Source: Brevundimonas bacteroides DSM 4726
Lineage (GTDB): Bacteria > Pseudomonadota > Alphaproteobacteria > Caulobacterales > Caulobacteraceae
DNA length: 64,000 nucleotides
Assembly (NCBI RefSeq): GCF_000701445.1
Contig: NZ_JNIX01000008.1
Location: 62,001 to 126,000, forward strand
Reading direction: 5' to 3'
Under the pieces are notes generated by a model. It worked only from the letters and a program-made list of their open reading frames with translations, did not search any database and was not told the DNA's origin. A program made the position numbers and the translations under genes. Shown piece by piece: positions 9,218 to 15,827 of the stretch. Numbering within the stretch: the stretch's first letter is position 1; the number at the start of each line of letters is the position of its first letter.

Positions 9218-9778
9218 ATGCGCTCCATCGCCTTCGCCGCCGCCCTGGCTTTCGCTCCCCTCGCCGCCTGCGCCGCTTTCGCCCAAACAGCGCCAACCTC
9301 ATCGCAATCGCCTCGGCCGATCGCGATCGCGTCGCTCAAGACAGCTGACGGCACGGACGCGGGCTCGGTCACAGCCTATCGAGGGCCTCTGGGTCTCTTG
9401 TTTCGCGTCGAGGGCCGGAACTGGCCGGCGGGCTGGCATGGCGTGCACCTCCACATGACAGGGACCTGCGAGGGACCGGGATTCACCTCGGCGGGCGGGC
9501 ACGTCGATCACCCCACCACGGATCGCGCGCACGGCCTGCTCAACATGGACGGCGGCCCGGAGTTGGGCGATCTTCAGAACGTCTTCGCCGCGAGCGACGG
9601 TACCGCCAATGCCGAGGTCTACGCCGCTGGCTCGCAGACCTCCCAACACGGACATGACCTTATGGACTCCGACGGCTTGTCGTTCATCGTCCATGCCAAC
9701 CCCGACGACCACGTCAGCCAGCCGATTGGCGGAGCCGGTGCCCGGATCGCCTGCGGGGTCTTCGCGCCAGCGGGTTAG
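9218..9778 (+). CDS. sodC: Periplasmic Cu,Zn superoxide dismutase family protein
   Basis: A 186-residue protein with a signal peptide (about residues 1-22, ending AAFAQ). The Cu,Zn-SOD fold is marked by WHGVHLH (His77 and His79), GGHVDHP (His95), HGLLNMDGG, the GDL metal-ligand Asp118, a VHANPDDH strand (His159) and GGAGARIACGV with catalytic-site Arg176. Cys84 and Cys179 match the structural disulphide. It converts superoxide to peroxide and oxygen in the periplasm. All main ligands appear present, so it is probably active. Convergent with the EamA gene, with the stop codons overlapping by four bases. Confidence 0.9.
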   Translation: MRSIAFAAALAFAPLAACAAFAQTAPTSSQSPRPIAIASLKTADGTDAGSVTAYRGPLGLLFRVEGRNWPAGWHGVHLHMTGTCEGPGFTSAGGHVDHPTTDRAHGLLNMDGGPELGDLQNVFAASDGTANAEVYAAGSQTSQHGHDLMDSDGLSFIVHANPDDHVSQPIGGAGARIACGVFAPAG

Positions 9779-10683
9779 GCCTTGGCCGCCCCGGCCCTGA
9801 GGCCTCTCTCGGCCAGGGCCACAACGCCAACCCCGGCCATCGTCAGGGCTGCCCCTGTCAGGATCTGCGGCGTCAGCACGTCGCCCAGGAAGCCCCAGCC
9901 GATGGCGATGGAAACGACCGGCGTGGCGAGGAAGTAGGGCGTGACGCGCCCGGCCTCGCGCCTCTGGACCAGCCAGAAGACCAGCGTCGTCGCCACCACC
10001 GACGACAGGACGCCCGCCCACAGCAGCGTGCTCCAGACCAGCGGCGTGGCCGAGCGCACGGCTTCGATCTGATCGCGTTCGAACACCGCCGAGCCGAGAG
10101 CCAGCGTCGGCAGGGCGGTCAGGGCCAGAAGGCCCTGCATCTTGAGAGGGGGGATGGAGGTCGTGCGCCGCGCGATCACCGTCGTCATGGCCCAGGCAGC
10201 GCTGGCGGCGATCACCACCAGGATGGCCGACCAGTCGTGGAGGGCGTGGGGATCGGCCGCCATCCAGGCCACGCCAACGAGGGCGACGATCAGGCCCAGC
10301 AGGGCGAACCGCGTCAGCCGCTCCCCCAGTAGCAGGAAGGCGAACAGGGCTGTGAACGGAATCCAGAGCTGGGCCGCCACCGAGGCCGGGCTGACGTCGT
10401 CCGCCAGCCAGAAGCCGATGTAGATCAGGCCATAGTGCAGCGGCCCGCCCAAAAGGACGATCAGCAGCAGGCTCTTCCAGTTCGGAAATGGCGGCCGCAC
10501 GAAGGCGAACAGACAGACCGAGGCTATGGCGAAGCGGATCGCGCCGGTCAGCAGCGGCGGCAGGGTCTCGGTCGCCACCTTGGCGGCGGCGTTGTTGGCG
10601 CCCCAGATCACCACGATCGCCACGATGGCGCCGATCTCCAGAAGGGTCAGCGGATGGTGCGGCTTGGCGGCGGGGGTGGTCAC
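9775..10683 (-). CDS. EamA-family (DMT superfamily) transporter
   Basis: A 302-residue integral membrane protein with about ten hydrophobic segments arranged as two EamA repeats. The N-terminal helix IGAIVAIVVIWGANNAAAKV and the mid-protein motif SPASVAAQLWIPFTALFAFLLLGERLT (written here in part) are characteristic of the drug/metabolite exporter family. The substrate is unknown. It is probably monocistronic; the toxin-antitoxin promoter begins about 60 bases upstream of it in the opposite direction. Confidence 0.86.
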   Translation of the reverse strand: MTTPAAKPHHPLTLLEIGAIVAIVVIWGANNAAAKVATETLPPLLTGAIRFAIASVCLFAFVRPPFPNWKSLLLIVLLGGPLHYGLIYIGFWLADDVSPASVAAQLWIPFTALFAFLLLGERLTRFALLGLIVALVGVAWMAADPHALHDWSAILVVIAASAAWAMTTVIARRTTSIPPLKMQGLLALTALPTLALGSAVFERDQIEAVRSATPLVWSTLLWAGVLSSVVATTLVFWLVQRREAGRVTPYFLATPVVSIAIGWGFLGDVLTPQILTGAALTMAGVGVVALAERGLRAGAAKA

Positions 10684-10745
10684 CGGCCGGTCATGGCACA
10701 GGCGGGCGGACGAGGCGCGTCACAGTGAGTGACAGGGCGTTTCCG

Positions 10746-10785
10746 TTGACATGTACATTATCTGGGCCGATCATGTACGTATGAT
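10746..10785 (+). promoter_or_regulatory. Toxin-antitoxin promoter with palindromic operator; possible leaderless start
   Basis: A consensus -35 TTGACA (10746-10751) is followed after exactly 17 bases by GATCAT (10769-10774, four of six matches to TATAAT). The expected transcription start falls on or within a base of the ATG at 10781, and there is no Shine-Dalgarno sequence before that ATG, so the mRNA may be leaderless. Palindrome ATGTACAT (10751-10758) and dyad ATCAT-N6-ATGAT (10770-10785) overlap the promoter and repeat the ATGTAC core, as expected for an autoregulatory antitoxin operator. Confidence 0.6.
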
Positions 10786-11056
10786 TGAAATCACCGCCAC
10801 GGACCTCCGAAAGGATCTTTTCAGTATTCTCGACCGGATCGTCGAGACAGGCGAAGACCTGCGGGTGACCCGGAAGGGAAAGGCCACCGTGACGTTCAAA
10901 GCGCGATTGGCTTCTACATCGGAGGTTGAGCAGCGCGCGGCTCGGTTCGACGCGGCGATGGCCATGGGTGTCCGAGAAGACGACGCAAAATACGACCCCG
11001 GCGACATTACCGATGGGTCTCATCTGGACTGGGCCCCTGAGGACACACCCCGCTGA
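10781..11056 (+). CDS. Type II antitoxin, Phd/YefM family
   Basis: A 91-residue protein whose N-terminus MIEITATDLRKDLFSILDRI followed by VTRKGKATVTF matches the Phd/YefM DNA-binding fold. The acidic C-terminus (EDDAKYDPGDITDG) would be the toxin-neutralising tail. The ATG at 10781 is chosen over an upstream ATG at 10751 because the upstream one lies inside the putative promoter. Its TGA stop overlaps the start of the PIN-domain toxin as CTGA at 11053-11056. It is expected to bind its own promoter palindromes and to neutralise the downstream RNase. Confidence 0.85.
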   Translation: MIEITATDLRKDLFSILDRIVETGEDLRVTRKGKATVTFKARLASTSEVEQRAARFDAAMAMGVREDDAKYDPGDITDGSHLDWAPEDTPR

Positions 11057-11433
11057 GCGTCCATCTCGATACGCACGTCCTGCTGTGGCTCTCGCGAAGA
11101 CGACAGAGCGCCCTTGGAGCGAAGGCCTTACGCCTGGCGAGAGTTCAGCCCTGGGTGATCTCGCCTGCCGTCATTCTCGAGCTCGAGATTCTGACGGAGA
11201 TCGGCCGCATCGGCGTAAGCGTTGATCGCGTCCTGATGTCGGCGGCGGAGGTGGGCGAGCTGTCGGTCGCGCCTTCCACTTACACGGACGTCATCGAAGC
11301 ATCCCGGAGCCTGTCCTGGACACGCGACCCGCTCGATCGACTGATCGTGGCGCATGCCATCAGCGATGGAGCCCGCCTGCTGACCGCCGATGGACGAATA
11401 CTGACGCACTTCCCAGACGCCGTCTGGGACTGA
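11053..11433 (+). CDS. PIN-domain ribonuclease toxin (VapC-like) with an apparent CTG start
   Basis: The frame encodes a full 126-residue PIN domain beginning SVHLDTHVLLWL. All four metal-binding acidic positions are in place: D6 (LDTH), E43 (LELE), D95 (DPLDRLIVAHA) and D113 (TADGR), so the RNase is probably catalytically intact. There is no ATG, GTG or TTG at the expected N-terminus. A TGA at 11038-11040 closes the frame upstream, leaving only CTG at 11053, which overlaps the antitoxin stop as CTGA. An internal GTG at 11155 would remove the first catalytic Asp. Either translation starts at CTG by coupling, or the toxin has lost its start codon. Confidence 0.78.
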   Translation: MSVHLDTHVLLWLSRRRQSALGAKALRLARVQPWVISPAVILELEILTEIGRIGVSVDRVLMSAAEVGELSVAPSTYTDVIEASRSLSWTRDPLDRLIVAHAISDGARLLTADGRILTHFPDAVWD

Positions 11434-11437
11434 CGCC

Positions 11438-11914
11438 TCAGAACGGAATGTCGTCGTTCAGGTCGTAGCTCTCGCGCGGGCCGGATGGCTTGTTCGCGCC
11501 GCCGGTCGAGAAGCCAGAGGAATAGTCGTCGTCGTTCGAACGCGACGCCCCGCCGCCCTCGCCGCGACCGCCCAGCAAAGTCAGATTGCCGTTAAAGCGG
11601 CCGATCACGACCTCGGTGGTGTACTTTTCCACGCCCTGCTGGTCGGTCCACTTGCGGGTCTGCAGCTGGCCCTCGACGTAGATGGTCGAGCCCTTCTTCA
11701 CATAGTTCTCGACGACCTTGACGATGTTGTCGTTGAAGATGGCGACCCGGTGCCACTCCGTCTTTTCCTTGCGCTCACCGCTGGCCTTGTCGCGCCAGGT
11801 CTCGGACGTCGCGAGCGACAGGTTGGCGATGCGGTCGCCGTTCGGAGTAGTGCGGATTTCCGGGTCGCGACCCAGATTGCCGACCAGGATGACCTTGTTG
11901 ACGCTGCCCGCCAT
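11438..11914 (-). CDS. ssb: Single-stranded DNA-binding protein
   Basis: A 158-residue SSB. The N-terminal OB fold starts [19 protein letters not shown] and includes the EKTEWHRV and [16 protein letters not shown] strands. A Gly/Ser-rich linker follows, and the protein ends in the acidic tip LNDDIPF, which docks partner repair and replication proteins. Residue length and domain order are normal. An alphaproteobacterial SOS box lies 64 bases upstream of the start, suggesting LexA control. Confidence 0.97.
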   Translation of the reverse strand: MAGSVNKVILVGNLGRDPEIRTTPNGDRIANLSLATSETWRDKASGERKEKTEWHRVAIFNDNIVKVVENYVKKGSTIYVEGQLQTRKWTDQQGVEKYTTEVVIGRFNGNLTLLGGRGEGGGASRSNDDDYSSGFSTGGANKPSGPRESYDLNDDIPF

Positions 11915-11977
11915 GTCGCTCGTTCTTTCGCTAGGGATTCAGGCCCGCAGGCCCCGCTGATAAAATCGTTAACAGAT

Positions 11978-11992
11978 GTTCCGCTTCTGTTC
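11978..11992. promoter_or_regulatory. LexA (SOS) box upstream of ssb
   Basis: GTTC-CGCTTCT-GTTC is an exact match to the alphaproteobacterial LexA operator GTTC-N7-GTTC, located in the 90-base gap between ssb and the lipoprotein gene upstream. The match, spacing and target gene agree with SOS control of ssb in other bacteria. Confidence 0.75.
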
Positions 11993-12004
11993 CAGCCCTT
12001 GCGG

Positions 12005-12445
12005 CTAGCCCTGCGGCGCTGCGGGGAACGCCGGCGCTTCGGCTTCGGTGACCACGCCCAGTTCGTCGATGTCGCGCTGTATGGCGCCCGGCACTGCGAG
12101 ACGGCCGTCCCCGGTTCGGGCGAGAGCGAAGAAACGCCCTCCATCCAGAGTCCGGCTAAACGAGACACCGCGGGCGTCGACGAAGATAAACTGGCCCTGG
12201 AACGAGCCGGTGATCTCGCGCGTGGATCCACCCATACGCAGGAAGCGCACCCGCATTTCCTCCAGACGCGCGGCGCAGAACTCGATCTGCGGCTGGTCGC
12301 GGGCGACCACATTGAACTGAACCTCCCCGTCCGGCCGGGTCACGGCGTAGCAAACGCCCGGATCGCGCGGCGCGCGGACTTGTTCGGAGCAAGCTCCCAG
12401 CGTGACCAGGGCCAAGAGGCCTACGGTCGTAATCCGCATGCGCAT
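12005..12445 (-). CDS. Putative lipoprotein of unknown function
   Basis: A 146-residue protein with a lipoprotein signal (MRMRITTVGLLALVTLGACSEQ in part, lipobox LGAC with the acylated Cys near residue 17). The mature part has two more Cys (VCYAVTRP and EFCAARLEE) and a sequence pattern suggesting a compact beta-rich domain. I do not recognise a family. It starts at ATG 12445, overlapping the stop of the upstream membrane protein as TGATG, so the two are translationally coupled and may act together at the envelope. Confidence 0.7.
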   Translation of the reverse strand: MRMRITTVGLLALVTLGACSEQVRAPRDPGVCYAVTRPDGEVQFNVVARDQPQIEFCAARLEEMRVRFLRMGGSTREITGSFQGQFIFVDARGVSFSRTLDGGRFFALARTGDGRLAVPGAIQRDIDELGVVTEAEAPAFPAAPQG

Positions 12446-13137
12446 CAACCCAGCCCCGGGAACTGACAGGCGCGGTCCTGTTCGGCCAGGACGCGGAAAC
12501 GGGTGTTGTCGTTGGATTGTTCCACGCGGCGCGGCACGAGCCTGAGGGTCAGATTGCCGTGGCGGCCATACTGGGCCTCGCCCGGACCGACACAGGTTCC
12601 GGCGTACAGAGCCTGGACGCACTCTCTCAGACCCATACCGCCCGAGAGCTGACGCCACTCCGAGCCTGTGTAGCGAAGGCAGGGCGCGCCGGACACTCGC
12701 TGCGGCCGGGCCTCGGCCGGCTGGGCGTTGACGCCATCGACAGGCGTGGCGGGTTCGGGATTATCGGAGAGGTTCTGCTCTGCCGGCGCGGTCGGCGGCG
12801 GCGCGAAGGAAGCGGTGGCGGCCGCCGCGAGGTTGCCGCTGGCGTCCAGCCCGACATCCAGCCCATCCGTCGCAAGGCCGTTGCGCTCGGCGCAGTCGGC
12901 CAGCGTAGCCATACCGACGAACTGCCCATCGACGAAGCATCGCAACTCGCGAGTGGGGGCCAGTTCTGGCGCGTCCGCGACGTCGACCGATAACGCGCCA
13001 GGCTCGGCGGGTTCAGCCTCCGAAGCCTTCTTCTCGTCCCCGCCGCCCATGAACACCAGCGCCAACACCACGGCGGCGAGGATGGCCAGGCCCGCGCCGA
13101 CCGCCAGGATCACGCGGTTGTCGTTGGGAAGTTGCAT
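12445..13137 (-). CDS. Single-pass membrane protein of unknown function
   Basis: A 230-residue protein. It has a short cytoplasmic N-terminus, one transmembrane segment (about residues 8-30, VILAVGAGLAILAAVVLALV), a low-complexity Ala/Pro/Glu linker, and a C-terminal region with several Cys and the sequence APCLRYTGSEWRQLSGGMG. ATG 13137 (MQLPNDNRV) is chosen; the frame stays open 69 bases further upstream but lacks a good start context there. Coupled to the downstream lipoprotein by a one-base overlap. No known family recognised. Confidence 0.66.
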   Translation of the reverse strand: MQLPNDNRVILAVGAGLAILAAVVLALVFMGGGDEKKASEAEPAEPGALSVDVADAPELAPTRELRCFVDGQFVGMATLADCAERNGLATDGLDVGLDASGNLAAAATASFAPPPTAPAEQNLSDNPEPATPVDGVNAQPAEARPQRVSGAPCLRYTGSEWRQLSGGMGLRECVQALYAGTCVGPGEAQYGRHGNLTLRLVPRRVEQSNDNTRFRVLAEQDRACQFPGLG

Positions 13138-13442
13138 GAGGTGGCTCGGCTGGGGGAACAGCTCCAATAACCCCGCCTCAGGCCGCCGCGTCAACCGCTT
13201 AGGCACGCCACACCCGGCACAAGCCGCCGGGCGCCCGGCAATTCCTGCCGGTACAGCCGCAAACCGGCAAATTCTGCCGAGCGAAGAAAGGCGTTAAGGC
13301 AAAGTACCGTCGATTTTTCAACAAGTTGGCTGATAGGCCCGCCCGCTGGTCACTGGCCCCGGCCTTGCTGGTGACCGTAACGGGCAAAATGCCCCCGACG
13401 GTCAAAATGACGGTCGGTCACCTTGAAACAAGGATACTCGTC
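13138..13442. other. Intergenic region upstream of the first flagellin
   Basis: This 305-base gap separates a leftward membrane-protein gene from the rightward flagellin. It contains the sigma-54 promoter at 13354-13369, paired GTCAC/GTGAC steps around it, and repeated GACGGTC motifs (about 13397-13415). The remaining bases upstream of 13320 show GC-rich, CCGGCA-containing sequence without a convincing reading frame. Confidence 0.6.
13354..13369 (+). promoter_or_regulatory. Sigma-54 promoter for the first flagellin
   Basis: TGGCCCCGGCCTTGCT matches the sigma-54 consensus TGGCACG-N4-TTGCW in 10 of 12 specified positions and has the obligatory GG-N10-GC spacing (13355/56 and 13367/68). The predicted start of transcription is about 13380, roughly 63 bases before the ATG. 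Late flagellar genes of Caulobacter-type bacteria are sigma-54 and FlbD dependent. Confidence 0.78.
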
Positions 13443-14273
13443 ATGGCGCTGAACAGCGTTAACACGAACAACGGCGCCATGGTGGCGCTGCAGAACCTTC
13501 AAGCCACGAACCGCGAGCTGGACACCGTCCAGAGCCGCATCAACACCGGCAAGAAGGTCAACTCGGCCAAGGACAACGGCGCCATCTGGGCCATCGCCCA
13601 GGGCCAGCGCTCGGAAATCTCGGCGCTGAACGCCGTCAAGGACAGCCTGGACCGCGGCGCCTCCGCCGTGGACGTCAGCCTGGCCGCCGGCGAATCCGTC
13701 TCCGACCTGCTGGTTCAGCTGAAGGAAAAGGCGCTCGCCGCGACCGATAGCTCTCTGACGACTGCTGCTCGCAGCGCTCTGAACGAGGACTTCAAGGCCA
13801 TCCGCGACCAGATCACCACCGTCGTCAACAATGCCGGCTTCAACGGTGTGAACCTGCTCAACGGCTCACAGACGGCCGGCTATCGCGCCCTGGCCAACAC
13901 CTCGGGCACGACCATCACGGTCCAGGACGAGGACCTGCGTCTGGGTGGCACGATCAATACGGTCACCGCGACCATGTCGATCGGCACCTCGACCCTGGCC
14001 GCCACCGCCCTGACGGCGGTGAACGGCTCGATCGACCGCGTGTCGGCTTCCCTGGCTCGCCTGGGCACCGGCGCCAAGTCGCTCGAAACCCACCGCGGGT
14101 TCGTCGGCAAGCTGTCGGACGCCCTGGAAGCGGGCGTGGGCAACCTGGTCGACGCGGATCTGGCCAAGGAAAGCGCGCGACTGCAGTCGCTGCAGACCAA
14201 GCAACAGCTGGGTGTGCAGGCTCTGTCGATCGCCAACTCCTCGACCTCGATCCTGCTGGGACTGTTCCGGTAA
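13443..14273 (+). CDS. Flagellin
   Basis: A 276-residue flagellin, the short alpha-type size of Caulobacterales. The conserved N-terminal D0/D1 helices (MALNSVNTNNGAMVALQNL, NRELDTVQSRINTGKKVNSA) and C-terminal D1/D0 (VDADLAKESARLQSLQTKQQLG and SIANSSTSILLGLFR) flank a short variable centre of about 90 residues. It is exported by the flagellar type III system and polymerised into the filament. ATG 13443 has AAGGA about nine bases upstream. It is likely driven by the sigma-54 promoter 75-90 bases upstream and followed by a strong stem-loop. Confidence 0.96.
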   Translation: MALNSVNTNNGAMVALQNLQATNRELDTVQSRINTGKKVNSAKDNGAIWAIAQGQRSEISALNAVKDSLDRGASAVDVSLAAGESVSDLLVQLKEKALAATDSSLTTAARSALNEDFKAIRDQITTVVNNAGFNGVNLLNGSQTAGYRALANTSGTTITVQDEDLRLGGTINTVTATMSIGTSTLAATALTAVNGSIDRVSASLARLGTGAKSLETHRGFVGKLSDALEAGVGNLVDADLAKESARLQSLQTKQQLGVQALSIANSSTSILLGLFR

Positions 14274-14284
14274 TCGAAATGGAA

Positions 14285-14306
14285 GGGCGGGACTTCGGTC
14301 CCGCCC
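14285..14306 (+). terminator. Stem-loop after the first flagellin
   Basis: Perfect stem GGGCGGGAC / GTCCCGCCC closed by a UUCG tetraloop, starting 11 bases after the flagellin stop. There is no long T-run, so it may be an mRNA-stabilising or partial termination structure that makes flagellin more abundant than the downstream FlaG product. Confidence 0.65.
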
Positions 14307-14349
14307 AACTGTTCGCGGGAGGCGCCGGCCGAGACCGGCGTGAAATCGT

Positions 14350-14634
14350 ATGGAGACCAGTGCAAAAATCCTAAGCGTCGCCAGCCCTTTGACCGCTCCT
14401 TCGCAGTCCGCGGCGAGCGGCGACTTCAACGAAGGCCGAGCCCGTCAAGAGGCCGAGCAGGCCGCGCGCTACAGGCTCATCATCGAAGAGGGTCCGACTG
14501 TAGGGACCTACATCTACAAGACCCTGGACAGCACGACCGGCGAGGTCATCCGCCAGTTCCCCCGCGAGGAGGTGCTGAAGCTGTCCGAAAGCGGAGGCTA
14601 TGCCGCCGGGGCTCTGATCGACACCAGCGCCTGA
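14350..14634 (+). CDS. flaG: FlaG family protein
   Basis: A 94-residue protein whose C-terminal half (about residues 55-85) carries TTGEVIRQFPREEVLKLSES, the hallmark of FlaG/YvyC proteins, which influence flagellar filament length or assembly. The N-terminal half is hydrophilic and variable, as usual in the family. It lies between two flagellin genes in the same direction, 76 bases after the first flagellin, supporting a flagellar role. Not to be confused with the differently defined archaeal FlaG. Confidence 0.82.
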   Translation: METSAKILSVASPLTAPSQSAASGDFNEGRARQEAEQAARYRLIIEEGPTVGTYIYKTLDSTTGEVIRQFPREEVLKLSESGGYAAGALIDTSA

Positions 14635-14693
14635 TCCGGCGTTCGGCTCTGAAAGTCTGATCCGCGCGGGCCCGCCCGACGCGGCAAAGCCCC

Positions 14694-14717
14694 GTTAACC
14701 ATACGCTCATGGTTAAC
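14694..14717. promoter_or_regulatory. Perfect 9-bp inverted repeat upstream of the second flagellin
   Basis: GTTAACCAT (14694-14702) and ATGGTTAAC (14709-14717) form a perfect dyad with a six-base spacer, 39 bases before the flagellin ATG. It has no T-tract and so does not look like a terminator; a dimeric regulator site is more likely. The TTAA halves are 14 bases apart, which does not fit the CtrA consensus spacing of 7. Confidence 0.6.
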
Positions 14718-14755
14718 ACCTAGCCTTACGAAGAAGATTCGGGGCTAGAAGACCT

Positions 14756-15586
14756 ATGAGCAACAGCGTCCACACCAACGCCACCGCGGCGATCGCCCTT
14801 CAGAACCTGGCGCGTACGAACGAGAGCCTCGCAGGCGTCCAGAACCGAGTCTCGACTGGACTAAAAGTACAGGGCGCAAAGGACAATGCGGCCATCTGGG
14901 CCATCGCCCAGCAGCAACGCGCTGACACGAGCGCCCTGTCGGCCGTGAAGCAGAGCCTCGACCGCGCCACATCCATTGCTGACGTGGCGTTGGCGGCGGG
15001 CGAATCGATCTCGGACCTGCTCAATCAGCTCAAGGAAAAGGTCGTCGCGGCCAAGGACACGTCGCTGAAGACTCAGTCGCGCGAACTGCTGGACGCGGAC
15101 TTCAAGGCCCTGCTGCGCGCCATCGGCTCGGCGGTCGAGAACGCGACGTTCGACGGCGGTAACATTCTGGACGGCTCGCTGACCAACGGCTTGCGCTTCC
15201 TGGCCAACGCGGACGCGACGTCGTTTATCACCCTGTCGTCGAAGGACCTGTCGCTCAGCGGTTCGATCATCTCGCTGGGACTGGCCGACAGCCTGCTGAC
15301 CATCACGGGCGCGACCACAGCCCTGAACAAGCTGGACGATTCCATCACTGCCCTGAACAAGGCACTCGGCGACATCGGGGCTCAGGCCAAGCAGATCCAG
15401 GCGCACACGACGTTTGTGTCGAAGCTGACCGACACGTTGGAGAGCGGCATAGGCAATCTGGTCGACGCAGATCTAGCCAAGGAAAGCGCCCGACTTCAGG
15501 CCCTGCAGGTGCAGCAGCAGCTCGGCGCCCAGGCGCTGTCCATCGCCAACCAGGCCCCGCAGATCATCCTGTCGCTGTTCCAGTAG
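14756..15586 (+). CDS. Flagellin (second copy, diverged)
   Basis: A 276-residue flagellin equal in length to the first copy. The ends are conserved (MSNSVHTNATAAIALQNLA; VDADLAKESARLQALQVQQQ; SIANQAPQIILSLFQ) but the centre is clearly diverged, so this is an old paralogue and not a recent tandem duplication. Multiple flagellins of different sequence in one filament are typical of Caulobacterales. No good sigma-54 site was seen in its 120-base upstream gap, which instead carries the 9-bp dyad. Its stop lies three bases from the stop of an antisense small gene. Confidence 0.95.
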   Translation: MSNSVHTNATAAIALQNLARTNESLAGVQNRVSTGLKVQGAKDNAAIWAIAQQQRADTSALSAVKQSLDRATSIADVALAAGESISDLLNQLKEKVVAAKDTSLKTQSRELLDADFKALLRAIGSAVENATFDGGNILDGSLTNGLRFLANADATSFITLSSKDLSLSGSIISLGLADSLLTITGATTALNKLDDSITALNKALGDIGAQAKQIQAHTTFVSKLTDTLESGIGNLVDADLAKESARLQALQVQQQLGAQALSIANQAPQIILSLFQ

Positions 15587-15589
15587 CCC

Positions 15590-15715
15590 TTAGCGCGGAC
15601 GCGCCGTCGGGTTTCCGATCAGCACCGGAGCGGGACGACGACGATTGGTATGCGGCTTGGGTGCCAGTCCGTACAGGGCAAGCAGAGACTGAATAAGAGA
15701 CGTGGGAAACATCAT
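15590..15715 (-). CDS. Small protein of 41 residues, antisense between flagellin and FlaEY-like genes
   Basis: On the minus strand an ATGATG start at 15715 encodes 41 residues beginning MMFPTSLIQSLLALYGL and continuing into a basic tail (PKPHTNRRRPAPVLIGNP). A full AGGAGG Shine-Dalgarno (15727-15722) lies six bases before the ATG, an unusually strong signal in this window. The N-terminus is a short amphipathic or hydrophobic helix. The gene ends tail-to-tail with the flagellin (three-base gap) and diverges from the FlaEY-like gene. No family recognised; a role with the flagellum is only suggested by position. Confidence 0.55.
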   Translation of the reverse strand: MMFPTSLIQSLLALYGLAPKPHTNRRRPAPVLIGNPTARPR

Positions 15716-15778
15716 GATCGGCCTCCTGTCTGGCCCGATCGAAACACGATTCGCCGCCGATCGTTCCCAGTGCGGACG

Positions 15779-15793
15779 TTAACAGCCCGTTGA
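15779..15793. promoter_or_regulatory. CtrA-like box upstream of the FlaEY-like gene
   Basis: TTAA-CAGCCCG-TTGA matches the CtrA consensus TTAA-N7-TTAA with one mismatch and exact spacing. It lies 35 bases before the GTG start at 15828 and 64 bases before the divergent small gene, so it could act on either. Confidence 0.42.
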
Positions 15794-15827
15794 GCCCAAG
15801 ATCCGATACTGGCGGCTGGAGAATTCC

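Noticed and set aside
14694..14717. CtrA site or Rho-independent terminator
   Set aside because: TTAA spacing is 14 rather than 7 and there is no T-tract; kept only as an unassigned dyad.
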